In this document: one piece after another, positions 9,986-20,935 of the stretch
Layout of the letters: each line of letters begins with the position of its first letter
How positions within the stretch are numbered: position 1 is the first letter of the stretch
NCBI GenBank assembly: GCA_922989275.2
Contig: OV277864.1
Span: forward strand, 70,746,158-70,810,157
Origin: Gari tellinella
Lineage: Eukaryota; Mollusca; Bivalvia; Cardiida; Psammobiidae
Reading direction: 5' to 3'
Length of the DNA stretch: 64,000 bases
The notes under the pieces: generated by a model
The model's input: only the letters and a program-made list of their open reading frames with translations
Told to the model about the DNA's origin: nothing
The model's database searches: none
Translations under genes and position numbers: made by a program

Positions 9986-10200
9986 TCGCGTTTAACAGTA
10001 GTTCAGTCATATCGCGACGTCCAGCTAATTACAGGTGGAGGAAGACCCCATAAGCCCTTTATGCACTGTTTCAGACACAACTCGGCAACTGGGTAGAACC
10101 ACCGACCTTCCGCAAGCCAGCTGGAAGGCTTCCCCACATGAAGAATCCGAACGACCAGACTGGGATTCGAACTCACAGCGGTAATTAAGGAGCTTAGTGA
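9985..10200 (-). mobile_element. tRNA-headed SINE, minus strand
   Basis: Read on the minus strand there is a tRNA box-B-like GAGTTCGAATCCC, then a conserved body (GGGGAAGCCTTCCAGCTGGC, GTCGGTGGTTCTACCCAG, GGTCTTCCTCCACCTG) and a tail ending near GCGACGTAAAATCAT. From memory this body is widespread in bivalves and may be the RUDI/V-SINE type. The family name is not verified. A headless copy lies at 62325. Confidence 0.65.
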
Positions 10201-10267
10201 TACCTATCTTTTGACCAATCACATGGGCGTCTATGAACGAGTTCTACCAAACGAAGTGGGCTCTTAC

Positions 10268-10510
10268 CAATTTCCCCATAAGCCGTTTCTATTTTTGAAG
10301 ATAGGCGACCATTTAAAGCAGGTTGAAAGTAAAGCAGAATGCGCCATAAGGCGCATTCTGCTTTACTTCCACCCTGCTTTAAGCTACCCCCTGCCAGAAA
10401 ATAGAAATACCTCTTCAGGTTTATATCTGTGACTGAATCAAATGGAAATATTTTCTTCAGTGGATATATAAATTAAAGGTGTTAAAAGGCGTGTTTATGG
10501 GGTAATGAGT
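10268..10510. mobile_element. Family C element, core II intact
   Basis: TTTCCCCATAAGCCGTTTC at the left and TTTATGGGGTAATGAGTTCAA at the right. The hairpin at about 10315-10381 has the tip GCGCCATAAGGCGC. Confidence 0.65.
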
Positions 10511-10612
10511 TCAACTTTTATTGTTTTACCAATCACACTTTCGTTTCTTATTCCTCATCATATTGAAAATTGGTTTGTTTGTTGATACCAAATATGTAAT
10601 CCACATGAAATA

Positions 10613-10650
10613 AAGTCGTTATTATTATTATTATTATTATTAATATTATT
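10613..10650. repeat. (TTA)n microsatellite
   Basis: About ten TTA/ATT units with one interruption. Confidence 0.9.
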
Positions 10651-10739
10651 ATACAGTGATGCCATGCGATTACTAGTGTACCACCGAAACAAAACGACCG
10701 TACTGGTGTTAAAAGCAACATGACATGTAGCAGCAACTT

Positions 10740-11000
10740 AACGCCTTTTTACGCTGAATTTATACCTTCACTGATAAAAATAGTTCCAATTTATACAGTC
10801 AGAAATATGTACACATAAGAACTATTTTCTATTTTCAAGAAGATGGTAGCATAAAGCAAGCTGAAAGTAAAACATAATGAACCTTTACACGCATTCTGCT
10901 TTACTTTAAATTTGCTTTAAGTATTTATTTGTCTTCACTTTCAATCTGCTTTAATTATTTACTTATCTTCACAACTAGAAACAGGCTATGGGGTAAAGGC
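10740..11000. mobile_element. Family C element with a duplicated arm segment
   Basis: It runs from AACGCCTTTTTACGC to CTATGGGGTAAAGG. The right side carries a second, shorter ACTTTCAATCTGCTTTAA segment near 10937 that complete copies lack. That points to a small internal duplication. Confidence 0.55.
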
Positions 11001-11080
11001 TTCAAACAGAACGATCATAATTCAGATAAATAACACAAGTTATTTCTACTTTTCTTTAATGTCGCTTTAATCTTGTAATA

Positions 11081-11331
11081 TTAACTCTTTGAACCCTAGT
11101 CCCGCATATAGGCGTGCTTTTCAAACAGTGTACATGTGAATAGTACACATGTCCTATGCAAACAGTGAAGACCCAGACCAGAGGGCTCCGAAAGGAGCCC
11201 TCTGATCAGGGTCTTTACTGTTTGCCACAATGCCAAATATTGACAAAAACAACCCTTTAAAGTCAGAAATGGACTAGACTAAGATGGAAACTGGAATTGT
11301 CCATTTAAAATTTCAGGGAGGAAAGAGTTAA
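11081..11331. mobile_element. Family E element, TTAA at both ends, core intact
   Basis: TTAACTCTTTGAACCCTAG at the left and CAGGGAGGAAAGAGTTAA at the right. The core at 11159-11224 is CAAACAGTGAAGACC...GAGGGCTCCGAAAGGAGCCCTC...CTGTTTG. It keeps the outer and GATCAGA boxes of core I but has an unrelated tip. This is the best family E copy here. Confidence 0.75.
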
Positions 11332-11407
11332 AGCAGACATTTGCTTTAGATATCAAACACAAGATTATCTCGATAACTTGATCTCACTTAAGTCGAGTTT
11401 ATCCGTA

Positions 11408-11615
11408 CAATAAAACCTTTCGATTACGACCACTGAATTGTGTTACTGACTATTATATGTTTAAGGCAGGTGACTACTTACAGCAATGTGAAAGTTAAAC
11501 AGAAAGCTCCTTTAGGAGCTTTCTGTTTACCTTTCTCATTGCTTTAAGCTGTCACCTGCCTTTCACACAATCATTTAGTCTTCTTTTTAGCGGTTGTAAT
11601 AGAAAGGGTTTACTG
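11408..11615. mobile_element. Family F element, TA-flanked
   Basis: The ends AATAAAACCTTTCGATTACG and GTAATAGAAAGGGTTTACTG are inverted. The core around 11480-11550 has AGAAAGCTCCTTTAGGAGCTTTCT at the tip. Confidence 0.65.
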
Positions 11616-11937
11616 TATTTCAAAGTTTAAACGTTACTTAGCCACGTTGTAACTTTGATATATAGATATGTTCGACTTAAACGAGTTCGATCTACCGAAA
11701 TTCAACTGAAGAAATGTGTTAAGAGTTGGGCTCGACTGTATTTCTTTCAGTGATCGAGCGTTCGGGTACCATTGTTTGTAAATGATCTTACCATAAACTA
11801 GTTTAAAGTTACAGAAAAAACCAATACTTGAAACCTCTATAAAAGCTGTGCCATTGATTATTTGAAAAACAGGTGTCCGCTTCTAGTATGGGCTTTCTGT
11901 ATAGCATTTATCCTGATTTAAAACTCCCACATAGCTT

Positions 11938-12170
11938 GTGTTCAGTATTAAATGCAGATGATTGCTAAAAACATACTGAAATTAAAGCAGAGAGCATAAT
12001 AAGGAGCATTCAGTTTTACTTTCAGCCTGCTTTAAGCTATCATCTACTAAGCATAGAATTTATTGCGTATGGTGCATATATTCATGACTGTTTACAGTTA
12101 AAATATCTTCTTTAGTGGAGGAATATATTAAAGGCGTAATAAAGATGTATTTATGGAGTTATGGGTTAAG
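11938..12170. mobile_element. Family C element
   Basis: The left side is worn. The right side keeps CCTGCTTTAAGCTATCATC and TTCTTTAGTGGAGGAATA...TTTATGGAGTTATGGGTTAA. Confidence 0.55.
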
Positions 12171-12289
12171 AAGTTTAAATCAACGAACACAAGTGGTGTA
12201 AATGGTGGGGTTTACTGTACTATTCTGGCTTAGAGATACACGTTCAGTAAAACCTGTCACAACCACTAAATATAGGATATTGCATGAGT

Positions 12290-12410
12290 GTTCATAATTT
12301 ATTGGATTTATTAAACGAGTCTTTTAGAAAACGATAAAAACGAGGCTTTGCCGAGTTTTTATCGTTTTCTAAAACGATGAGTTTGATAAATCCAATAAAT
12401 TATTAACACG
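12290..12410. repeat. Hairpin repeat (AATTTATTGGATTTAT...)
   Basis: CATAATTTATTGGATTTATT and its inverse AAATCCAATAAATTATT enclose a shorter palindrome around TTTTTATCGTTTTC. A one-armed relative is at 44130-44220. It is probably a small foldback element. Confidence 0.6.
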
Positions 12411-12977
12411 AATGTTATATTCTTTTTATAACATAACCTAGAAATGTTATTTCTCGCAGCCTTTGAGGTCAAGTGAATGCTAAGCGCGATATAAGTAGAT
12501 CTATACAGGAAAAAAGTTGTTTCCAAATTAACCCCGTTCACTAGCATAATGTTTATGTTTTGTTATATGTATTAATAAACACTTTCATGTAGATCTAATA
12601 TTGATAAATTACACGAAAAATCTATAAATTGAATCTACATGATGGAATGAAGATGTTGGAAATCGAACGCATAGAACGCATTTTAATGACGTCACAAGTA
12701 AACGACGTCGTGGCGTTCCTCCTTTGCATAGTTATTTAACTAGTTATATATGACATTTATTCAACGCTAACGCCGTCTGTTATGTTATAAATTGTGTTAT
12801 TAAGTGTTTAAGAAAGGTGGCTGCTTATAGCAAGGCGACAAGGAAACAGAAAGAGTTTTCTGTTTTACTGACACCTAGCTTTAAACTGTCACCTGTCTTT
12901 CATACAATCAATTAGCCTTTGCTTTAGAGGTCGTTTACGACCACTAAACTGTGTTAATTATTAGATGTTTAAGGGTG
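12411..12977. other. No gene; part of a family F element
   Basis: A core II-like F hairpin lies at about 12812-12900 (GCAAGGCGACAAGGAAACAG). TGACGTCA occurs near 12688 and is probably chance or part of the hairpin repeat's flank. Nothing else is supported. Confidence 0.4.
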
Positions 12978-13923
12978 TATCAATGTCATGACTTTAAGAA
13001 ATTTTCAAAGTATATGAAAACACTTTATGTGGTTTTGTATTGAAGAGCTATTTAAGATGAATGAAAAAATAGAAAAAGTGTACATTTTGGTGAACAACAG
13101 TTGGCTCCATGGCCATGTAAAATTTACCCCACCCACCTCCTCTTATTTTGTCCTTTTCAAACAGCCCGCTTCAATAAAATCCATTTTAAATGAAAACAAA
13201 TATGATAATTTGGTTTTGTGTTATTTATTTCCTGTCTATGGTAGTATTTCTTCATACAAAAACAAATTTAAGGAAAAAAAGGCACCAAATGTGAAATTTA
13301 TAAAGCTCTAAATAACATCGATATGGTACTTTTTGTAACTTGATTTTGTAAGGGGAGATGACTCTTTTTACTTTAATAACTCAACATTTTCAACACTGAC
13401 CTTTCAATTTATTGTCATATTTTGAACTGCCTCAGCATTGGCTTTCATTTGGTAGAATATAAGAAAAAGTTTAATACTAGAACTATTTCATTTTCAAACT
13501 TTTTTACTTTTTTTTTTCATGAATTAAAAAATCTAATAAAATCATGCCCTATAAAAAGCATATTTTTGATATTGGAGGATCCATATTGTTCAAACCTAGT
13601 GCCTGCTTTGTCTAAATTTGGTTTCTATATGTGAAAATACCACCATAGACATGAAATAAATAATGAAAACCCAAATTACCATGTTTATTTTGTTTTGAAA
13701 TAGATTTTACTGAAGCTTGTACTCTGAATGGGTAAAATTTGAGAGAACAATTCCAAATTTGACATACCTTTTTCAAATCGCTGTAGCTCAAAAAAGAGGA
13801 CACCACCATATATTTTTTTTTCCACTTTTTCATTCATCATAAATAGATCTAGCTCTTCCAAAATAACAATATGATAGAAAAAAAAAGTTTGATACTTTGA
13901 AAAAATCGCTTATGACATTGATA
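12978..13923. mobile_element. Foldback element of about 0.95 kb
   Basis: The outer ends TATCAATGTCAT and ATGACATTGATA are exact inverses. The arms (about 12978-13300 and 13610-13923) continue as an imperfect inverted repeat: GAAGAGCTATTTAAGATGAATG on the left answers the inverse of CATTCATCATAAATAGATCTAGC on the right. Short ORFs in the arms reflect AT-rich sequence and are not supported as genes. Confidence 0.7.
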
Positions 13924-14060
13924 TAGAGGATACTTGTTTGTTTCCGTGTAAGATGGGAATTTCTTTCATCGAGTGAAAATATAACCCTTGCTTTTCACGA
14001 GATGAAAGAAACCCCCATCCTACACTGAAACAAACGATTATTCTATTTCTTTTATGCTTT
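13924..14060. repeat. Hairpin family G, copy 1
   Basis: TTGTTTGTTTCCGTGTAAGATG mirrors CATCCTACACTGAAACAAACG. GAGTGAAAATATAAC lies at the tip. It directly abuts the foldback element and is related to 15622-15798. Confidence 0.6.
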
Positions 14061-14329
14061 TAACAGAGAAATATTAATATAAGGCCGTCGATTAATCACT
14101 TTGGCCATGTCAAATACCCCATATGGAGCCTTTCAAAATCAAAGCGCTCCAGACTAAGTATCATTTTGAAGGCGTAGTAAACTGCACTTGCGGCACAAAA
14201 GTAATCGTGTATGGCATATTCAAATTAAAAAGAAGTCAAAGCAAAATAAAATCCCGGAAAAAAATTATTCCGAATGTAGATTATAACATTATAATCTACT
14301 GAGAAAACTCTATAATTCACTGCTTAGCA

Positions 14330-14465
14330 TAAAAGAAACACCCTTAAGCAATGTGACAGTAAAACGGAGCTTTCTGTTTTTTTACTGCCACCTTACTTTC
14401 AGCTGTTACAAGTCTTTTATACAATCCATTCGGCTTTTTAATGATCATAAAAAAGGTTATACTCT
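14330..14465. repeat. Family F fragment
   Basis: TTAAGCAATGTGACAGTAAAACGGAGCTTTCTG with CCACCTTACTTTCAGCTG is a shortened core, and one arm of the hairpin tip is lost. Confidence 0.45.
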
Positions 14466-14570
14466 AGATTTCCTAAAGCAAATGATTGCTGGAGTTTTTA
14501 CAGAATCAACCACTAATTCCAATATTGACACTTGCGCTGATTAGCTGCACACTGCAACGCCCATAGACCT

Positions 14571-14735
14571 AACCCTTTCACTGTCAAATTGTTCTTGATA
14601 TTTTTTGTCGTCTGCTTCACTTGTGTCATCTTCAATGTCGTTTCAAAGTTAAAAATAAGGCAGTATGACTGAAGAAATTTCAAAACGAATGTCAAACAGT
14701 TTGGATCCTGGTCAGACGCCGCGTAACGGAACTGT
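14571..14735. mobile_element. Family A element truncated in its core
   Basis: It starts AACCCTTTCACTGTCAAATTG. The core breaks off after GACGCCGCGTAACGG at about 14729, so the whole right arm is missing. Confidence 0.6.
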
Positions 14736-14891
14736 AACTTTTTTTTATTTTAACAATTTTTCACTCTCCATATGGTATATTTCAATATAATCAATGCTTC
14801 AATGAAGTTTGACAGAAAATAAGCAGACATGCGAACCACCTTAACCCTCTTACCACTGCACTGATAGTGTCGTCTGCAGGGGGTTTCTGCC

Positions 14892-15143
14892 TTAACCCTT
14901 TCCCCAATAGAAGCGCCTTTTAGCGGATATGATTTATTCATCCGCTGAAGAAAATAGTTCCAATTTAATCAGTAATGAATATGTATTATAGGGAATATTT
15001 TCTATATTATAGCACATGATAGCTTAAAGCAGGCTGAAAGTAAAGCAGAATGCACCCTAAGGCGCATTCTGCTTTACATTCAACCTGCTTTAAGTAGTCA
15101 CCTATCTTAAGTAATAGAAATAGGCTATCAGGTAAAGGGTTAA
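14892..15143. mobile_element. Family C element, TTAA at both ends
   Basis: TTAACCCTTTCCCCAATAGAAG and CTATCAGGTAAAGGGTTAA. The hairpin tip is GCACCCTAAGGCGC. It is in the opposite orientation to the copy at 16631. Confidence 0.75.
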
Positions 15144-15149
15144 GTCAGA

Positions 15150-15265
15150 TTTAGGGCTGTTTTTCTGAAGAAATATCGATACGAGTGTCAAACTGTATGG
15201 ATCCTGATCACGCGGCGTCTGTTCAGAATCCATACTGTTTGCAAAGTCACTACTAGACGTGTCTA
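15150..15265. repeat. Family A fragment with half-deleted core I
   Basis: GATCCTGATCACGCGGCGTC shows that one arm tip is deleted. The outer GTGTCAAACTG and CATACTGTTTGC boxes remain. Confidence 0.5.
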
Positions 15266-15304
15266 TAACCTAGCACTGGTAATTGTTATCAAATAATCAC
15301 TTGT

Positions 15305-15525
15305 TTAACTCATTCTCCCATAAATACGCATTTTTACGCCTCTTATTTATTCCTTCACTGAAGAAAATAGTTATAATTTATATAATCATGAATATGTATC
15401 ACCAAAATATTTTCTATATTCTAGTAGAGGTAACTTAAAGCAGGCGCATTCTGCTTTACTTTCAACATGCTTTAAGCGATTACATATCTTCAAAACTAGA
15501 AATGGGCTATGGGGTAATGGATTAA
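15305..15525. mobile_element. Family C element with one core arm deleted
   Basis: TTAA at both ends (15305, 15522). The core reads CTTAAAGCAGGCGCATTCTGC, so the left arm and tip are gone while the right arm is complete. Confidence 0.65.
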
Positions 15526-15621
15526 CCCTTTCACTGCCACTATGACGTAATAATCCGTCTTATAACATTCACTGCCAAACTGTCGTCTGCTTTTGTGTCT
15601 GCTTCTGCTTTTACTTATAAA

Positions 15622-15798
15622 TAGAGGATAACTGTTTTTTTCAGTGTAAGATCGAAATTTAATCCATTGAGTGAACATCAGACGTTATATTTTCACGAGT
15701 GGCGAAGCCACGAGTGAAAATATAACAGTCTGATGTTCACGAAATGGATTAAATTCGATCTTACACTGAAAAAATACAGTTATTCTATTTATTTATGC
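15622..15798. repeat. Hairpin family G, copy 2 (long palindrome)
   Basis: The arms at about 15630-15700 and 15711-15790 mirror each other from AATAGAGGATAACTG to CAGTTATTCTATT, with a short TGGCGAAGCCA tip. A few mismatches are present. Confidence 0.7.
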
Positions 15799-15799
15799 T

Positions 15800-16215
15800 T
15801 TTAAGCCACTTTTTAAACGAAATTGTTTAAAAATTGAAAGCGAACGTACATTATTTATCCCGTGTTGAGCCCCACGTTTTATGTCGAACACACGCGCGTG
15901 ACAGTTGGCGGTATAATGACGTCACTCGTTGCTCCCGAGTTTGGATTCGTGCTCTTCCGGTGAGTAGTTCGCGACAAATCGGACTGCCGGAATTTAACGA
16001 TAAGACACGATTGACTACGATTCTTGGGGAGCCCTACGGGGAAAATTCATAATAAAAAGCGATTGGTGATAATCCACTGCAGTGGATTACCAAGTGATCA
16101 TCCACTGCTATTTCGTGGTAATCCACCGAAAAGCATAAATAAAAACTGATATTTTATGCGTTTTTCACATAAGAAACATTGATATGAGTCACAAACAGCT
16201 TGGGTATTGAAAACA
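15800..16215. other. No supported gene; small palindromes
   Basis: A TGACGTCA site lies near 15918. Repeated inverted ATCCACTGCAGTGGAT-type blocks occupy 16070-16135. The region may be part of a family G flank. I find no splice-supported exon. Confidence 0.35.
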
Positions 16216-16218
16216 TTA

Positions 16219-16463
16219 CAGAGGAGAAGATGTTATTCTTTTCCGTTTAAACGCAAACGAAACGCAAACGAATTGCAATAATTTGTAGAAAATGACAACA
16301 TTTAGACAAGTCTGACTTTATTTTAATCTGAGTGAAAAACAGTTTGGAGCCAGATCAGACGCCGGGTTTCCCGGCGTCTGATTTGACTCCAAACTGTTTG
16401 CACTGGAAATAATAGTTTTAGCGTAAACGCGTTTATTGGGAAGGAATAACGTATTCTCCACTG
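16219..16463. mobile_element. Family B element, TA-flanked, TTT tip
   Basis: CAGAGGAGAAGATGTTATTC and GAATAACGTATTCTCCACTG are the ends. The core at 16335-16400 has the tip GCCGGGTTTCCCGGC, where the loop has changed but the stem is kept. Confidence 0.75.
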
Positions 16464-16630
16464 TAGCAGCATCTGATCAGAATCCAAACTGTTTGCGAAT
16501 GTCATTAGTGTCGGCACTGCCAGTGAAAGGAGTACTTCAATAATTGTCATGTCATATTGCGGTGATAGCTGTTGTCAATCATATCAAATGAATATTTACA
16601 TAAGAGTTACATGTGGAGAAGATGCTATTC

Positions 16631-16883
16631 TTAACCCTTTACCTGATAGCCTAGTTATAATATTGAAGATAGGTGACTACTTAAAGCAGGTTGAAAGTAA
16701 AGCAGAATGCGCCCTAAGGCGCATTCTGCTTTACTTTCAGCCTGCTTTAAGCTATTACCAGCTAGAATAAGGAAAGTATTAAATATGACACATATTCAGT
16801 ACGGTTTATAAATTGAACTATTTTCTTCAGCGGATGAATAAAATGCATGTGCTAAAAGTCGCTTCTATCAGGGAAAGGGTTAA
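16631..16883. mobile_element. Family C element, TTAA at both ends, reference copy
   Basis: TTAACCCTTTACCTGATAGC and CTATCAGGGAAAGGGTTAA enclose 253 bp. The hairpin at about 16680-16748 is nearly perfect. TTAA target duplication suggests a piggyBac-type transposase acted in trans. Confidence 0.8.
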
Positions 16884-16904
16884 ACTTTCCGCACATTGCG
16901 ATTG

Positions 16905-17100
16905 ACAATATTATTATACTAAAATAGAAATACACCTTTTTTGTTTGTAACATTACAGCTCTTCACGTGAATGTTTAGTTTTGTTTGATTTTTTGTTCAT
17001 GTATTGTCATTATTGTCATTAATAGTTTGTACTTACGTATGTTCTACCTAAGTACTTTGCTTAAAGCTGAAATAAAGAATTTGAATTTGAACTTTCCCGA
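16905..17100 (+). repeat. Non-LTR 3' tail
   Basis: AAAGCTGAAATAAAGAATTTGAATTTGAA is a common LINE 3' terminus with a polyadenylation-like AATAAA and a short tandem tail. Confidence 0.45.
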
Positions 17101-17580
17101 TTAAACGCAAAAACAAAGAAATAAAATGAAGTGAATGTAATTATTTTGAAAATCCTTAAGTTTCAATTTAACCATTCTGTAAGCAAATAAGCGTTGTACT
17201 CCGATTATAGTCAGACAAGTAAGAGGGGCTACGTGAAGACAGTCTAACAAATAACTGTGAGTGTTGTTTCCCTTGAATGCAATTATTCTAAATGAGACAT
17301 TAAGCCATATCGTTCATTTCTCAAAATAAAAACTCACAAAAAGCAGCTTCTACTACTTCTACTACTATTACTACTACTACCACCTCAAAATGACAACTCA
17401 CAAAACGCAGTTTCTACTGCTACTACTACATTGTATTCAGATTCTCTGTCTTGTGATTGACCACGTTTAGATAAAAAGTTACTAGGCCCCTACTAGGAGA
17501 TTATTTGTGTCTAGTTGACGCAATAACCAGTCCACAACTATTTGTAGCCACGTATCTCTACATCGCAAACATAACATGTA
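17100..17580. other. No gene; (CTA)n tracts
   Basis: Imperfect CTACTACTA repeats lie near 17347-17385 and 17412-17426, each preceded by AACTCACAAAA. That suggests a small duplication. Confidence 0.5.
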
Positions 17581-17928
17581 CAGTGTTCCCTCTCTACAAC
17601 GACCCTCCGAACAACGACTCCCTCCTTACAAAGATGTTTACCGCAGTTCAACAAGACAGTTGTGTCTAACGCTCTCACGGCTGCAATATCGTCTACTTAA
17701 AAGTGTCGTCTGCTGTTTTTTCTCAAAGTAACATTACAGTCATTTTGACAGAAAAAAACTCATAATGACGAGAGACAAACAGCTTGAATCAAGATCAGAC
17801 GCTGCGTCTGATCTGGATTCAAGCTACTTGCAAATGTAATCCAATTTTCCTCAATATAACAACTCCCTCCGAACAGCACACACACTCGTTCTCTCCCATC
17901 GGGTGGTGTTGTAGAGAGGGAGAACACG
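17581..17928. mobile_element. Family D element, TA-flanked
   Basis: CAGTGTTCCCTCTCTACAAC and GTTGTAGAGAGGGAGAACAC are inverted. The core at 17777-17831 has lost its tip (GACGCTGCGTC) but keeps GATCAGA and TCTGATC. Confidence 0.65.
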
Positions 17929-18383
17929 TACTGGTTTCTAGCAGAGAATTCAGGTTAATCACATGTAGTTGATTGCTCGGCATGCTAAGTAATGTTTCGT
18001 CTGCAACAATTGTCATCCGAAACTGTTATTAAAATAGAATTTTCAAAACTTCTTTTCAAAACGGGAATAGGGTGTCAAGAAATTAAAATCCTGATGCGAT
18101 GCCGCATCAAGCGGCGTTTTATCAGGATCCAACTCTTTGCAAAGCTAAGCATGGTTTCGGCGCTTAGAGCTGTTAGATCTAGATCTAAATCTTCAAACCC
18201 TAGCCTAGGTCTGAAATTTGCACAGAAACTATTATTCAACATGTAGGCCTATACCATCGTCGTCGTTCGGTTAATTCCGTAAAACTGTCCGAAACATTGC
18301 GGAAGCTTGTATGCGGATTGTTTCGGCTATTTCTGTTAAAAAGTGCAAAAAGTCCGAATTGTTCCGTATATAAACAATACTTT

Positions 18384-18391
18384 TGACGTCA
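18384..18391 (+). promoter_or_regulatory. CRE-like site before first-exon copy 1
   Basis: TGACGTCA lies 101 bp before the ATG at 18485. Other copies carry the same octamer at nearly the same distance. Confidence 0.5.
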
Positions 18392-18484
18392 TATCCGTAG
18401 AACATCCACATTAGTAACAACTTTTCAAGGTTGTAGAAGCTGTGTATTTTCATGTTCTATAGTTTTCTCAAATATTGACTTAAA

Positions 18485-18531
18485 ATGGACAGATATTGGG
18501 TACCAAACTCTGGAGAAAGGTTTATGAACAG
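18485..18531 (+). CDS. First coding exon copy 1 of the RS/HY-rich gene
   Basis: ATGGACAGATATTGG opens a 47-bp exon (MDRYWVPNSGERFMN plus two bases) that ends AG before GTAATG, a usable splice donor. The start context is AAAATGG. The exon length, the MDR opening and the two leftover bases are identical in four further copies downstream. The leftover bases fit the one free base at the start of the 38065 exon, completing an arginine codon. This copy is the most diverged and the farthest upstream. Joining it to 38065 implies a 19.5-kb intron. Whether it is used is inference. Confidence 0.55.
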
Positions 18532-18539
18532 GTAATGGT

Positions 18540-19189
18540 CATAGTTGAAGTTCTATATGTTTTGTTTATTGTTTAATGGCGGTAAAATTTGAAAATTCTT
18601 TTGAATATGTCTTGCAACTAAAGAGATTTAAGAAGGTGGGGTACGCTCGTATATCTATCAAAATAGATATATTTGGTAGCAGTGATTTTTTTTTAATCAA
18701 CCTCCTCAATCTACAAATGATGTCAAAACATAAGTTTGGGGACATAGACAGTTGCTCTTGAATACGGCTAAATCATAAAATAAAAGTAGATCTACAGGGA
18801 AAAGATGGATATTGACAGAGGAAACAGAATGAAGTAAGTAAACATACCTGGACTATCTAGTGAAATGCTATATTCTAAATGCTCTCCTAGACAATAATGG
18901 AATTCAATGTAGATCTAGTCTAAAGTAGTAGACACTAGACAGTTGCATCATGATATTATCCTTTGCAGTCGAATCCCTCACGGGGACTTATTCTGTCATT
19001 TTGTCTGTCTCGTTTCAAACAATTAAGATCGAAGGAGAAAACGTTATTCTGTCCATTTCATGGAAACTCAAATGTTGACGGAACATTTTCCTTTCCAATC
19101 TGAGTGGCAAATAGTTTGGAGCCTGATAAGACGCCGAGTATCCGGCGGCTCAAAATTGTTTGCTGTTGAAATACTGTAATGTTTTATAT
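18540..19189. other. Intron-side sequence with a worn family B piece
   Basis: Downstream of the donor, GCGGTAAAATTTG and GGTGGGGTA echo the intron starts of the other first-exon copies. A weak family B core (AATAGTTTGGAGCCTGATAAG) lies near 19109. No coding exon is seen. Confidence 0.4.
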
Positions 19190-19811
19190 CTACTGTCCTT
19201 TTCACTCAGCTCTGTCACTCAATTTTTATCGAGATTTTTTTTGTTTCAAACAATATCAGCTTTGTACCTGCACGAGACAATCAGATTGTTTTTTACGAAC
19301 TCACATGTAAAGTTTCAGATTTATCCAGGCTGTGAATGAAAAATGATGGTGAAAAATGTATTTTTCCCATAGTGAAATAGGCCTCAGTTGTTTACAAAAT
19401 GGCTGACTTTGTGAATAGTGTGTGACGTTGTGGGACAGTCTATTTTTACAGAGGTGGAGAAGGCCTATTAAAATAAAACATAAAAATGATATTGTCAATC
19501 CGTGAATGGTAATCTAAACGTGAAATTAAGATAAAAATAGATTTTTACATCGCTATTTTGAAGGTGATGTTAAAAAGAATATTAAAATACACAGCGGCCA
19601 TTTGCAAACACAGCTGATCCCAAGTTTACTATAGGAAAAAACTATTTATTTAGGATATCTCCCTACTCACGGTCCCGATATTACTCAAACCTTGCATGTG
19701 AGTTCGTAAAAAACGATCTGATCGGCTCATGTAGGTATAAAGCTGAAATTGTTTAAAATAAAATAAAAATCGATAAAAATCGAGTGACAGAGCTGAGTGA
19801 AAAGGACAGTA
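19190..19811. mobile_element. Foldback element of about 620 bp
   Basis: CTACTGTCCTTTTCACTCAG at the left is the inverse of CTGAGTGAAAAGGACAGTAG at the right. The arms continue inward through TTTTTATCGA and the ACGAACTCACATG / CATGTGAGTTCGT pair. No coding capacity is evident. Confidence 0.75.
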
Positions 19812-19984
19812 GCTCAAATGTGTTGTATTTAAATAATAATAATATTATCTCCTCAACTGTATCTTAAATATTCTCGGCTGGACCCTCTCCGGGGAAAATC
19901 GGCTGAATCCGAAATGGATGCAGAGTTGTAGATAAGCTTTGTTTTGGAATTGGGTCTCACTCCATGGATTTTAAATGAATTGGT

Positions 19985-20748
19985 TTTTTTTTAAAATTCA
20001 TTGGGTATTGCATTGACCACAACACCATGGTTTCTAATTCGATTGGGTATCCACAGTCTGGAACCCATGATTTGTAATATAATTGGGTATCACAGGGTTT
20101 TCCCGGACGCAGGTTTCCTGCATCTTGGATGCAATTCTGTCACCTGGGACTCCTATTTGTCCAACCCCAAGAGTCCCCAGGACCCTCAAATCTTTGACCA
20201 CATTTTACTCCAAACCCTCAAATTCTCAGATATGTAGATACTGATGTGGGGTATGCTTCATATACCATCAGAGATTAATCATAAATTTGCACTGTTAAAC
20301 AGTTTACAAAGGTTTTGCAATTTATTTGTCAACATTGTAATGCATTTACAAATTTAATTAATTTGGGACCCCCAAATATGCTGAGGGACTCTCAAAGTGA
20401 AAGGTTTGAGGGTCCTTAGGACTCTCATTTACAAAATGCAAGGGAAAACCCTGGTATCAGTAGGAAAATAAACTTGGATTTCCTAACCTATTCCTTTCAA
20501 CATTGCATTCAGGGTATTGTTGTAATGTAGTATTACAGTAAACTTTCAGTGTTTACCTTACATAGTTCTATATGCAACTTTTGTTTACACAGGTTCGACT
20601 AAAGTTCAGTTGATAACCCAATGAAATTAATTTATTATTAAAAAGCAATTGAGTATTCGATTGGTTTTTACCCAATTACTTTAAAGTAATTGGGTTTCCT
20701 TCTGCTTTTGTTGGGTACTGTCACCCATTAGTTTTGAAATAATTGGGT
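19985..20748. repeat. Region of dispersed AATTGGGTA repeats
   Basis: ATTGGGTAT and its inverse recur at least eight times between 20000 and 20770. The 20093-20453 element sits between two of them. Confidence 0.55.
20093..20453. mobile_element. hAT-like MITE (CAGGGTTTTCCC ends)
   Basis: CAGGGTTTTCCC and GGGAAAACCCTG are exact inverted ends. GGTATCA is found just outside on both sides and is the likely target duplication. The interior contains no ORF. Confidence 0.75.
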
Positions 20749-20865
20749 ATTTCACCAATTTCAATTGGGTAAGTACTCAGATACCTCTACAACTATATGG
20801 AGTAAATCTACATCCACATAGTTGTAGAGGTATCTGAGTACTTACCCAATTGAAATTGGTGAAAT
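20749..20865. repeat. Perfect 48-bp inverted repeat with a 21-bp spacer
   Basis: The arms 20749-20796 and 20818-20865 appear to match exactly. Each includes an AATTGGGTA unit. Confidence 0.9.
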
Positions 20866-20935
20866 TAGAACATTCTGTACAATTCTGAAAGGATGTTCTG
20901 AGATAAGAGGTCTTGCACAACACAACTTCTAATAC

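Noticed and set aside
12978..13923. Coding gene on either strand of the foldback element
   Set aside because: The frames mirror each other across the inverted repeat and are rich in Lys/Phe/Ile from AT-rich DNA.
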